Shown: positions 1 to 6,227, counted from the first letter of the stretch. The stretch: DNA of 7,646 bases from JBFLVQ01 sp040758525 (GCA_040758525.1 JBFLVQ010000470.1:1-7646); one strand, 5' to 3'. Program-made: numbers and translations. The notes: generated from the letters alone by a model not told the origin.

Positions 1-771
1 CAGACAGGAATGGTGATACATTGGTGGCGCGAGCGTGACAAGAGTCGTGTTCATAGAGCCGCAGAAGAGACTCGACTAGAAGCCAGCATCAGGCCAGAAG
101 CGGCAGTTGAACCGATCGATGCTGCTCGCAAACTCGATGCTATTACCGAAGTTGCGGGTTGGAAAAAGTCGATCGTAATTAATGCTTTTGGTGCGCTTGC
201 CACTGCGGTTGTCTTAGTAGTCTTCATTATTACTAAGTTTATCCATGGAGCGTGGATCGTAGTGTTGCTTATTCCTGTCTTTGTCTTAATGTTCAAGTTG
301 GTTCATCACCATTATGAGTCTGTTGCTGCACAACTAAACATTAAACATACTAGACCACTGCAAAAACTTGGCCAAACCGTAATAGTGCCGATTTCAGGTT
401 TTCATAATGCCGTTATTGCTGCCCTTGAATATGCTCAGAGTATTTCCAAGGATGTGCGTGCTGTCTATGTAAGCGTTGATGAGAAGTTAGCCAATGAAAT
501 AAAAGAAGAGTGGAAGCGATTCCATATCGATATTCCCCTGATAATCCTGGAATCTCCCTATCGCTCTCTACTCAAACCATTACTTGACTATATAGACAAA
601 GTCGATCGAGAAAGCAGCAAAAATCTGCTCACCGTAGTGCTACCAGAATTTGTTCCGGCTAGATGGTGGCATCATTTCTTGCACAATCAGTCATCCTTAA
701 TTATTAAGGCTGCACTACTATTTAGACGTGGCACGGTGGTGACCAGTGTGCCATTCCATTTGCAACGCTAA
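1..771 (+). CDS. KimA/YdaO-like APC-superfamily permease, C-terminal part (5' end outside window)
   Basis: This is the C-terminal part of an inner-membrane APC-superfamily transporter of the KimA/YdaO type; relatives import potassium or amino acids. The reading frame is open to base 1 (Q-T-G before the first Met at 10), and the text QTGMVIHWW fits the cytoplasmic loop after a late transmembrane helix, so the Met at 10 is internal rather than a start. Counting from that Met, two hydrophobic helices follow at about residues 54-75 and 79-97, the second in the family-typical HGAWIVVLLIP context. A soluble C-terminal domain of about 150 residues then carries recognisable family blocks: VYVSVDE, LESPYRSLLKPLLDYID, VVLPEFVPARWWHHFLHNQ and a final SVPFHLQR. 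A charged stretch at about residues 11-46 appears to be extra compared with the short loop I expect here. The substrate cannot be told from this fragment. Family assignment is firm; specificity is not. Confidence 0.88.
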   Translation, partial: QTGMVIHWWRERDKSRVHRAAEETRLEASIRPEAAVEPIDAARKLDAITEVAGWKKSIVINAFGALATAVVLVVFIITKFIHGAWIVVLLIPVFVLMFKLVHHHYESVAAQLNIKHTRPLQKLGQTVIVPISGFHNAVIAALEYAQSISKDVRAVYVSVDEKLANEIKEEWKRFHIDIPLIILESPYRSLLKPLLDYIDKVDRESSKNLLTVVLPEFVPARWWHHFLHNQSSLIIKAALLFRRGTVVTSVPFHLQR

Positions 772-779
772 ACCCAAGC

Positions 780-793
780 ATCCAACCTTGGAT
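780..793. repeat. Short inverted repeat between the permease and the first Cys-head gene
   Basis: ATCCAA at 780-785 and TTGGAT at 788-793 are perfect inverted copies separated by two bases. An alternative pairing of CCAAG (774-778) with CTTGG (787-791) overlaps it. There is no T-run after it, so it is not a classic terminator. It sits just upstream of the Shine-Dalgarno sequence at 801-807 and could be a small operator or leader hairpin, or chance. Confidence 0.3.
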
Positions 794-813
794 ACTTAAC
801 AAAGGAGTAATAA

Positions 814-1344
814 ATGGCAATAATAAAGATAAAAAACCAGTCATTGCCATTGCGTTGCGAAATCTGTCATCTGGTAGACTGCTTTGATGCTACCAGGAAC
901 TACTGTACACGTTGTGCTGATTTACAACCTGATGTCTACCAGACTGCTTTATCCGAGAAGTTAAATCTTGACACAAGTAATATTGGAGCAATTTGTGGTG
1001 CGAGCGCGGGAATCCTCCTCGGCGTGTTGATAACCGCTCTGAGAGGAAGGGCAGCAATACCTAAGCTTTTTTTCATTGTTATTGGGCTAGCAATACTGGG
1101 AGCATTTATTGGAGCAATTACTGGCGATGGAATTAGCCATTTACGAAGCAGCAGATCATCTAATGGGAAGAAGTTTGAACTCTGCTTACCATATATCGAC
1201 AGAAGTATGCTCTTAGATGGTTTAATGGTGGCCACTATTACAGTAGGCTCTCTTATTGTTATCTGGGCGGCGATTATTTCTATGAATAGCTGGTTACTAA
1301 TACTACTTCTGATATTTTCAATGTTGCAGTTATGCCGACAATAG
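814..1344 (+). CDS. Four-cysteine-headed small membrane protein (paralogous head to the gene at 3198-4232)
   Basis: I do not recognise a named family. The 176-residue product starts with a probable zinc-binding head: LPLRCEICH at 11-19 and YCTRC at 30-34 give Cys15, Cys18, Cys31 and Cys34, with an additional Cys23. About four hydrophobic segments follow (roughly 57-76, 84-105, 134-154 and 158-173), so the head probably lies on the cytoplasmic side. The start at 814 has a clear Shine-Dalgarno sequence, AAAGGAG at 801-807, six bases ahead. It also aligns residue for residue with the start of the protein at 4232: 22 of the first 34 residues are identical, by hand count. The membrane parts of the two proteins show no obvious similarity. 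The gene lies 42 bases after the permease and could be read with it. It ends one base from the stop of the convergent flavoprotein gene. Zinc binding, topology and function are inferences; that the ORF is a real gene is well supported by the paralogous head. Confidence 0.8.
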   Translation: MAIIKIKNQSLPLRCEICHLVDCFDATRNYCTRCADLQPDVYQTALSEKLNLDTSNIGAICGASAGILLGVLITALRGRAAIPKLFFIVIGLAILGAFIGAITGDGISHLRSSRSSNGKKFELCLPYIDRSMLLDGLMVATITVGSLIVIWAAIISMNSWLLILLLIFSMLQLCRQ

Positions 1345-1345
1345 T

Positions 1346-3100
1346 CTAGATTCTGGATCGTTTTAGAGAGTCTGTATAAGGTGGCAGGGTAGTAAGGCGT
1401 TGATCTTCGAGAGCTCCACCAATTGTGAAATGGTAAAGGCTCTGGAATTTCCCATCGGCAAAACCAAATACTTCATGAACTGGATCATCGAAGAAGCACC
1501 CTATCCCAGTGCTACGAATACCGATTGATTCAGCTTCTAGATAGAGTATCTGGCCGATCATTCCTGTCTCCCAAAAGAGTCGTCGATAATACCAAGCACC
1601 AAACTTTTCTAGCGGCTGTTCAAACTCTGCCACCATTCCCAGACTGAATGCGCTATCACCAGCAATATCCTGAGTACAGCTCACCTGGCTGGCAAGGGTC
1701 TGACAATTACCTTCCATAAGGAAGTATAGTGGTAACTCATCAGGACATTGAGGCGGTTTTTGCCATAGGAATTCTCTTTGCATAGTGGCGCGTAACAGAT
1801 CGATCTTATCAGGATCACGTACCAACACATATAGTCCAGGCAGTAGCTCGTGTATACGATGGACAAAGAGGCATAGATGTACACAAGGTGGCCAGACAAT
1901 CGTATCCCAAGGTACTAATGCCTGCACTGGCTCTTTACTAGGTATAGTGCGTGCTAACATACGATAAAAATCGGCAGCATAGATCTCTGTTCGCGCATCG
2001 AAGGCTACTGCGCTACGTCGTTGAAAAATGATCTGTCGTGCAGAAAGATGTTGCCACTGCTGAGGCTCAGTCAGTGCGACCGGCAGTCCCTGAGGAGCAC
2101 CTACAGCACGCATCCCACAATTGGTCTGCGGTTTTTCACAAGCGCTTGCGACCCAATCTATGATATTCCAATCACGGTGCTGATTACTTAGTCGATTTGC
2201 TTTACCATACCAATTGCTGGCTGCTAATTCCTCAATTGCCTCGTCAGATAGTGTTAGCGGTATTGCTGTTTCGATTCGATGTGGCACAACTAGAGCAACA
2301 AGCGCAGGATGTTCGCGCTCAGCATTCTCAAAATCATTAGCGCGATCGATACCAAACAAGCGCGCAATTTTACTATCACTCAACTCTTCTAATACAATCA
2401 ACTGCCAACCGAGCAGAGCAGCAGAGAAACGGTAAGCAGCTAATGCATGGCCTATATCATGTTGGCAATAACGAAACGCCCTTTCGCCATATTTCCAAGC
2501 TTCGCGCCAATGAATCGAGGTAAGTCCAACCAAAAAGCATCCTACCGGAAACGATCTCATCAATGTGTGCCAACAGGCTAAAGGAAAACGGGTGCGACAT
2601 TCCAATTCATGTGTATCAGGCGCATAATGGCAAACCATAGCATCAGTGCCTAGCCCAGCCAACTCCCCACCATCTTGTTGAGGGCCTATAACAAGATACC
2701 CTTCGCTAGGATGTAGATTGCCACTAGAAGGGTTAATACGTAATGACCAACGTGTGCTTCTATATTCCTTCCAGGCTGAGATCGCTAGTGAAAGCTCAAA
2801 TAGTTGAGCCACACTATGCAGTGAAACTTTTTTCGGCATAATAGCTTCATTCTTGTAGAGGGAATGATAGGATGGTGTATCATCACTTGTCAGAAAGGGC
2901 AGCTCAATAACAGGTGCGCCAGCAAAGCGACGAAAAGGATCTGGCTGATTAGCCCAATCTAGATAACCGGGACCACGAGCGTAGCGTTCAAAGCGATGTT
3001 TAGTCTCGAAATGGTAATGAAAAACCATATCAAGTGCATCATTACCATCTACACTCCTATGCTTTTTCTGATCGCGCTGAAAGAGTCTATTTAATATCAC
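1346..3100 (-). CDS. SagB/ThcOx-type nitroreductase-fold flavoprotein with two tandem domains
   Basis: A predicted soluble 584-residue oxidoreductase of the SagB-type dehydrogenase branch of the FMN-dependent nitroreductase fold. The N-terminus has the block HYHFETKHRFERYARGP followed by LDWANQPDPFRRFAGAP (about 28-63), typical of this branch. Domain one (about 90-285) contains the flavin-binding-like block R121-INPSSGNLHP-131 and the helix YGERAFRYCQHDIGHAL (204-220). Domain two (about 353-570) begins with FQRRSAVAFD (359-368), contains LPGLYVLVRDPDKIDLL (420-436), and ends with GMIGQILYLEAESIGI (513-528) and the GCFFDDPVHEVFGF block (534-547). Characterised SagB proteins oxidise azolines to azoles in RiPP maturation, but no YcaO or precursor gene is visible here, so the substrate is unknown. 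The start shown is a GTG with no good ribosome site. The ATG at 3028 (Met25), which begins right at the conserved block, is an equally possible start. The stop is one base from the convergent stop at 1344. Confidence 0.88.
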   Translation of the reverse strand: MILNRLFQRDQKKHRSVDGNDALDMVFHYHFETKHRFERYARGPGYLDWANQPDPFRRFAGAPVIELPFLTSDDTPSYHSLYKNEAIMPKKVSLHSVAQLFELSLAISAWKEYRSTRWSLRINPSSGNLHPSEGYLVIGPQQDGGELAGLGTDAMVCHYAPDTHELECRTRFPLACWHTLMRSFPVGCFLVGLTSIHWREAWKYGERAFRYCQHDIGHALAAYRFSAALLGWQLIVLEELSDSKIARLFGIDRANDFENAEREHPALVALVVPHRIETAIPLTLSDEAIEELAASNWYGKANRLSNQHRDWNIIDWVASACEKPQTNCGMRAVGAPQGLPVALTEPQQWQHLSARQIIFQRRSAVAFDARTEIYAADFYRMLARTIPSKEPVQALVPWDTIVWPPCVHLCLFVHRIHELLPGLYVLVRDPDKIDLLRATMQREFLWQKPPQCPDELPLYFLMEGNCQTLASQVSCTQDIAGDSAFSLGMVAEFEQPLEKFGAWYYRRLFWETGMIGQILYLEAESIGIRSTGIGCFFDDPVHEVFGFADGKFQSLYHFTIGGALEDQRLTTLPPYTDSLKRSRI

Positions 3101-3138
3101 TGCTGAGACCGTGTATATTACAAATTATTCTGCTGAGA
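3100..3138. repeat. Direct repeat of a 9-mer around the flavoprotein start
   Basis: CTGCTGAGA occurs at 3100-3108 and again at 3130-3138, exactly 30 bases apart, about three helical turns. Read on the minus strand the motif is TCTCAGCAG. The upstream copy directly follows the -10 element and would cover the transcription start; the other abuts the GTG start codon. Spacing and placement would suit a repressor operator, but two 9-mers could also be chance. Confidence 0.4.
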
Positions 3139-3143
3139 TTATA
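3138..3143 (-). promoter_or_regulatory. Consensus -10 element upstream of the flavoprotein gene
   Basis: The minus strand reads TATAAT at 3143-3138, a perfect sigma70-like -10 box about 38 bases before the GTG at 3100. At 16-18 base spacing I find no convincing -35 hexamer, so the promoter may be activator-dependent or the match accidental. If real, the flavoprotein gene has its own start of transcription despite lying downstream of the gene at 3198-4232 on the same strand. Confidence 0.5.
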
Positions 3144-3197
3144 CACTCTCTCTATACAGTGAAGGAACGGCTGTTGGCTGTTGCCGCTACATAGTAG

Positions 3198-4232
3198 CTA
3201 CCTTGGTATAAGAAAGAGACAATAAAGCACCGTTCCTAGCATTATACCAATGGCGAGCAGTGGAATAGCAACGATCAACTTGGCAAAAAGATTCCTCTCT
3301 TTTAATACTCTATGCTCCTTTGCAGAAGAAGTCCAAAACGGTTGACCATTTAAACGCAATGCTATTTCCATTAAAACCAACAGTCCCGCAGTTGTGATGA
3401 GCCAGAAAGGCAAGGCTGTATATCCTGACACGGCAAAACTGAGAATGGTTGTGAATGTGCTAATAAAGACAAAGCTGCCAACGCGCAACAGTGTTAGCTT
3501 AGGTAACGGCAGCCTGTTTTCATCTGGTTGGATCAAACGGGGAAGAATTTTGAATGCTTGGTTAGTGATTATGTGGCCAGTCATATAACCGATTATATTA
3601 AGTGGGTAAGACGTTGCTAAAACAACTGGTCCTAGCATTAGACCTAATATCCCGCCAATTATCACTCTGGCAGGCTGCTGGGTAGAACTGACAGAGTGAT
3701 CGTATGCTAAGTTTTGATCAGCTAATACGTCATGACACATCCAAAGCACACCACCCAGCACACTGCTGATCGTAATTGAGGCTACTAACAAGAGTACAAT
3801 ATAGCGATGTTGCCGACCGCTATAGAGAATCCTCTGATTCATCTTGAATGCTGCAATGGTAGTAAGTAATGCATGTGGCAGGCATACCACCGCGATATAT
3901 TGAAGTGGATGCTCGGATACATAATTGAGAGCACCATATTGATAGGCAACAGGAGAACTACGCAGCAGAGCCTCCAACCAATAATAGATAATCGAGCCAC
4001 CAGTGAAACTGATACCGAAAATAACCACGAAAGAGAGCCAGAACCAATATCGCCAATTACTAGAATTTGATCTAGAGAAAATATTATAGCGAAAAAAGTC
4101 TCTATTTATCATTGCTACATCAGTAGCATTGCAGCGAGAGCAGTAGCTTTTATCTGGATCAAAACGATCTGCTTGATGGCAGATCTCACAACGCAGGGGC
4201 AGCGATGTAAATTTAATCTTCATCTTCGCCAT
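3198..4232 (-). CDS. Four-cysteine-headed multi-pass membrane protein
   Basis: No named family recognised. The 344-residue protein has the same head as the product of 814-1344: LPLRCEICH at 11-19 and YCSRC at 30-34, with Cys15, Cys18, Cys31 and Cys34 at identical positions. The rest is a larger integral membrane region with about six to seven hydrophobic segments (roughly 62-85, 110-128, 143-163, 188-208, 250-270, 273-292 and 316-340) and a polar loop near 168-187. A cytoplasmic zinc-ribbon-like head on a membrane body is the likely layout, but metal binding and role are inferences. The ATG at 4232 is chosen because it aligns exactly with the paralogue's start; a purine-rich GAAGAGAG lies a few bases upstream. 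A weak -10-like TATAGT is seen on the minus strand at 4276-4271. The flavoprotein gene follows 97 bases downstream on the same strand, so co-transcription is possible. A GTAGC/GCTAC mini-hairpin directly after the stop has no T-run. Confidence 0.8.
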   Translation of the reverse strand: MAKMKIKFTSLPLRCEICHQADRFDPDKSYCSRCNATDVAMINRDFFRYNIFSRSNSSNWRYWFWLSFVVIFGISFTGGSIIYYWLEALLRSSPVAYQYGALNYVSEHPLQYIAVVCLPHALLTTIAAFKMNQRILYSGRQHRYIVLLLVASITISSVLGGVLWMCHDVLADQNLAYDHSVSSTQQPARVIIGGILGLMLGPVVLATSYPLNIIGYMTGHIITNQAFKILPRLIQPDENRLPLPKLTLLRVGSFVFISTFTTILSFAVSGYTALPFWLITTAGLLVLMEIALRLNGQPFWTSSAKEHRVLKERNLFAKLIVAIPLLAIGIMLGTVLYCLFLIPR

Positions 4233-4306
4233 AAAAAACTCTCTTCTTTTGTGATTAGTACTTTAGTGAGACTATAACTTTGCTAACGGCTGATAGCATC
4301 GTGGCA

Positions 4307-4337
4307 AACCACAGTTAATGGGAGTTTTTAACCACAG
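4307..4337. repeat. Direct repeat of an 8-mer in the divergent intergenic region
   Basis: AACCACAG occurs at 4307-4314 and 4330-4337, 23 bases apart. The first copy overlaps a GTGG-CAAA-CCAC mini-hairpin (4301-4312) and the second a CACAG/CTGTG hairpin (4333-4337 with 4344-4348). They lie between the divergent genes starting at 4232 and 4416. A binding site for a shared regulator is possible, but short repeats like this also arise by chance. Confidence 0.25.
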
Positions 4338-4378
4338 ATAGAGCTGTGTGCATAGGTCTTAGAGCATCCTGCTAGGAC

Positions 4379-4407
4379 TCGACGCAACTAGCGCATCATT
4401 ATATACT
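4379..4407 (+). promoter_or_regulatory. Putative sigma70-like promoter giving a leaderless mRNA
   Basis: TCGACG at 4379-4384 and TATACT at 4402-4407 are separated by 17 bases, matching -35 and -10 elements at the best spacing. The ATG of the small membrane protein lies at 4416, so transcription would start at or within a base or two of the start codon. No Shine-Dalgarno sequence precedes that ATG, which agrees with leaderless initiation. The -35 shares TCGAC with the stronger promoter at 4691. Confidence 0.5.
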
Positions 4408-4415
4408 TTGACATT

Positions 4416-4670
4416 ATGTTACCGGAAAAAGAGACATCCAATAGCGACGATGCTTATTCGCGCGAGTATTATCAACTTACTCTCAAGGACGGTTATCGTG
4501 GCCTGCTAGGCGCTGGTCTTGCAACTGCAGTTGCTGAGCTGATCCTTTTCGTAACAGAAGTGGGTGGTAATGTCCCGCTTATTTTTGCTGTCATAGGGGC
4601 TATCTATGCAGTACGCCACTTGGTGCAGATCTGGCAAGCCAAGCAGCAACTTAAGCAGCTCTCAGAATAA
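4416..4670 (+). CDS. Small two-helix membrane protein of unknown function
   Basis: An 84-residue protein with no family I recognise. An acidic, polar N-terminus (about 1-26) is followed by two likely transmembrane helices (about 27-47 and 52-72), joined by a very short VGGN turn, and then a charged, Gln-rich C-terminal tail (QAKQQLKQLSE). This makes a helical hairpin with both ends probably in the cytoplasm. There is no ribosome site before the ATG; the promoter at 4379-4407 suggests a leaderless message. It is followed after 89 bases by the cytochrome gene, which has its own promoter, so the two may be independently expressed. The coherent hydrophobicity pattern and fitting promoter favour a real gene; homologue searches would be needed to be sure. 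Confidence 0.6.
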   Translation: MLPEKETSNSDDAYSREYYQLTLKDGYRGLLGAGLATAVAELILFVTEVGGNVPLIFAVIGAIYAVRHLVQIWQAKQQLKQLSE

Positions 4671-4690
4671 GTAAAAAAACCGCGCTGCTC

Positions 4691-4719
4691 TCGACACCGC
4701 CACGCGACTTATTTAGAAT
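4691..4719 (+). promoter_or_regulatory. Sigma70-like promoter of the cytochrome c gene
   Basis: TCGACA at 4691-4696 (five of six to TTGACA), a 17-base spacer and TAGAAT at 4714-4719 (five of six to TATAAT) form the best promoter match in the window. Transcription would begin near 4726, leaving a leader of about 34 bases containing AAGGAG at 4750-4755, before the ATG at 4760. Confidence 0.65.
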
Positions 4720-4759
4720 TGTCCTTTCACTCAGGTAAGGTTTTTATCCAAGGAGCACT

Positions 4760-5299
4760 ATGAACAACAAACTCGTCCTTTTAGTAGTAGGATTCATAAT
4801 CGGCTCGATTATCGGTTTTATCGTTGCTAATCAGCAATTTCAGAAACGCGGCAATGAGACGGTAAACGCGGTATCGGAAGAGTTGCCACCTGGTCACCCA
4901 CCCGTTGATGAATCGTCTGCCGCTACTAACACGCCGACTAGCAGTAGTACAACAGGACCGCTGGAGGCTTTTGGAGCAGCCAAGAAGACTGAAGGTAAGG
5001 AATCCAAACCCACCTCAGAACCAGTTGAGAAGGCTTATAAGAATATTCAGGTGCTTAAGGGACTGCCTTCTGATCAACTTATGGTAGTAATGAAAAGCTT
5101 TACGGAAAGCTTAGGAGTCAGTTGTACTCACTGTCATGTCTCTATGTCTGTTGATGAGGCCGACAAAGACGATAAACCTGCTAAACAGACGGCACGTAAG
5201 ATGCTGACCATGGTGCGTGAGATAAATAAAGGCTATCCCACGGCTGGTCAAGTGACCTGTTTTACTTGTCATCGCGGCTCAGTCAAGCCAGCCTCTTAA
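4760..5299 (+). CDS. Membrane-anchored dihaem c-type cytochrome (reaction-centre cytochrome c subunit-like domain)
   Basis: A 179-residue electron-transfer protein, exported and probably held at the membrane facing the periplasm. Residues 4-23 form an uncleaved-looking N-terminal anchor with small-residue GxxxG-type spacing. LPPGHPP follows at 42-48, then a Ser/Thr/Pro/Glu-rich linker to about 88. The C-terminal domain has two haem c sites: CTHCH at 122-126 and CFTCHRG at 167-173. Each is preceded by a helix containing candidate Met ligands (Met108 or Met111; Met148 or Met151), the layout of the photosynthetic reaction centre cytochrome c family. That family also includes many stand-alone domains in non-phototrophs, so photosynthesis should not be inferred. 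At most two haems can be bound, against four in the classical subunit. AAGGAG at 4750-4755 supports the start. The gene has its own promoter and ends 10 bases from a convergent gene. Redox partners are not visible. Confidence 0.87.
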   Translation: MNNKLVLLVVGFIIGSIIGFIVANQQFQKRGNETVNAVSEELPPGHPPVDESSAATNTPTSSSTTGPLEAFGAAKKTEGKESKPTSEPVEKAYKNIQVLKGLPSDQLMVVMKSFTESLGVSCTHCHVSMSVDEADKDDKPAKQTARKMLTMVREINKGYPTAGQVTCFTCHRGSVKPAS

Positions 5300-5309
5300 T
5301 ACTGGCAAA

Positions 5310-5648
5310 TTATCGCAATTCGGGGACAAGGCGTGCGATCTCAGCGCCCATCTGACCACGCCACATCAGCCCGTACATACGAAAGTCAGCACGCAATGAA
5401 TAGAGTGGATAGGTGAAAGTGGCAGGGCGATTCTTTTCTATGAAGAAGTGTGAAAACCAAGCAAAACCATAAGAGATGACCAGTGCTATCGGCAACCACC
5501 ACCACTGTGCTGTCATTACTAACAGCATTATAGCGATCAGCCCACAAGTAGTGCCAATAAAATGTAACACACGTGTAGTTGATAGACTATGCTCGCGTAT
5601 ATAGAAAGGCCAAAACTCTTCAAAGGATTGGAAGCGATCAGATATCAT
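5310..5648 (-). CDS. Mpo1-like (DUF962) small membrane protein
   Basis: A 112-residue protein of the Mpo1-like/DUF962 family. The text FEEFWPFYIREHSLSTTRVLHFIGT (9-33) and the block SHFFIEKNRPATFTYPLYSLRADFRMY (66-92) are strong family signatures. His20, His29 and His67 are the candidate metal ligands in these blocks. Two hydrophobic stretches (about 31-46 and 49-66) imply membrane embedding. The yeast member is an iron-dependent dioxygenase that oxidises 2-hydroxy fatty acids; bacterial members are largely uncharacterised, so the reaction here is inferred. AAAGGAG lies 11 bases ahead of the ATG, inside the 24-base gap after the nuclease-homologue gene, so the two genes very likely form an operon. 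Its stop is 10 bases from the convergent cytochrome stop. Confidence 0.85.
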   Translation of the reverse strand: MISDRFQSFEEFWPFYIREHSLSTTRVLHFIGTTCGLIAIMLLVMTAQWWWLPIALVISYGFAWFSHFFIEKNRPATFTYPLYSLRADFRMYGLMWRGQMGAEIARLVPELR

Positions 5649-5672
5649 TGCTAACTCTGCTCCTTTGTTGGA

Positions 5673-6227
5673 TCAATATTCTCCCAACAATTTAGATTCG
5701 CCACGTTCAGGCAACTCATCTATTCCAACAGCCTGTTCGTTTAACAACTGGCGGCGCACTAGCATAGGTACACCGACACGTAACGCTAATGCCATACCAT
5801 CAGATGGGCGGCAATCGAGGGCAAATTCACGTGTGCCCTGTTGTAGTCCCAGTTCAGCAAAGAAGATACCTCTCTCCATTTTATTAATCTTAAGGCGTAC
5901 CAGCTTGGCGTCGAGTTCACCCAGCAAGCGCTGCATTAAATCATGGCTCAGTGGTCTTGGCGAGGATCGTTTGTAAAACGCTGTCATCAGCGAGAGACCC
6001 TCTTCCATTCCAATCTGAATCGGCATCACTTTGCCATTATCCTCGTCACCTGCGTCGCGTAGTAACACTAGCACATGATGCTCATCCTTATCGAGCAAGA
6101 TACGCCATATCTCTACTCGCACAAACTCATCTAGAGGTTTTGCCTGCCCCGCCGCACCTGCAGCAGGTATCATTATCAGCACACAGACACAAGCCAAAAA
6201 CGTTATCCATGCACGCGAGTAGATCAT
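5673..6227 (-). CDS. Bifunctional nuclease family (BFN/DUF151) protein with a signal peptide
   Basis: A 184-residue protein. Residues 1 to about 27 are a Sec-type signal peptide: Arg near the N-terminus, a hydrophobic core and a PAAGAAGQA cleavage region, with no lipobox. The BFN domain spans about 36-167. Diagnostic blocks are VMPIQIG (67-73), RPLSHDL (91-97) and DCRPSDGMALALR (138-150), with the PxxxIG, RPxxHDL and RPSDxxALALR pattern of the family. Family members are described as having RNase and DNase activity, and many are cytosolic, so an exported form is notable; an enzymatic role outside the cytoplasm is an inference. The Glu/Asp-rich tail after 167 is not part of the core domain. The ATG is fixed by an excellent ribosome site, AAGGAGGA, on the minus strand at 6238-6231. 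It is the first gene of a likely operon with the Mpo1-like gene, and is divergent from the kinase. Confidence 0.87.
   Translation of the reverse strand: MIYSRAWITFLACVCVLIMIPAAGAAGQAKPLDEFVRVEIWRILLDKDEHHVLVLLRDAGDEDNGKVMPIQIGMEEGLSLMTAFYKRSSPRPLSHDLMQRLLGELDAKLVRLKINKMERGIFFAELGLQQGTREFALDCRPSDGMALALRVGVPMLVRRQLLNEQAVGIDELPERGESKLLGEY

Noticed and set aside
936..1235. 99-residue open frame on the minus strand inside the Cys-head gene
   Set aside because: It is antisense to a gene with a good ribosome site and a paralogous head; the translation is low in recognisable structure and looks like a shadow.
3169..3182. Tandem GGCTGTT x2 as a repeat element
   Set aside because: Only two 7-base units in an ordinary gap; too little to distinguish from chance.
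3163..3237. AGGAACGG (3163-3170) and CCGTTCCT (3230-3237) as the arms of a terminator for the Cys-head gene
   Set aside because: The arms are perfect inverted copies but nearly 60 bases apart, one lies inside the coding region, and no T-run follows on the minus strand.
4671..4710. GC-rich stretch after the 84-residue gene as an intrinsic terminator
   Set aside because: The short CGCG/CGCG pairing leaves a long unpaired middle, the A-run precedes rather than follows it, and the stretch is better explained by the promoter at 4691.
4760..5299. The cytochrome as evidence of a photosynthetic organism
   Set aside because: Reaction-centre-type cytochrome domains are common as stand-alone proteins in non-phototrophs, and nothing else photosynthetic is present.
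5665..5976. 103-residue open frame on the plus strand opposite the bifunctional-nuclease homologue
   Set aside because: The opposite strand carries clear family motifs over this span; the plus-strand product has no domain-like pattern.
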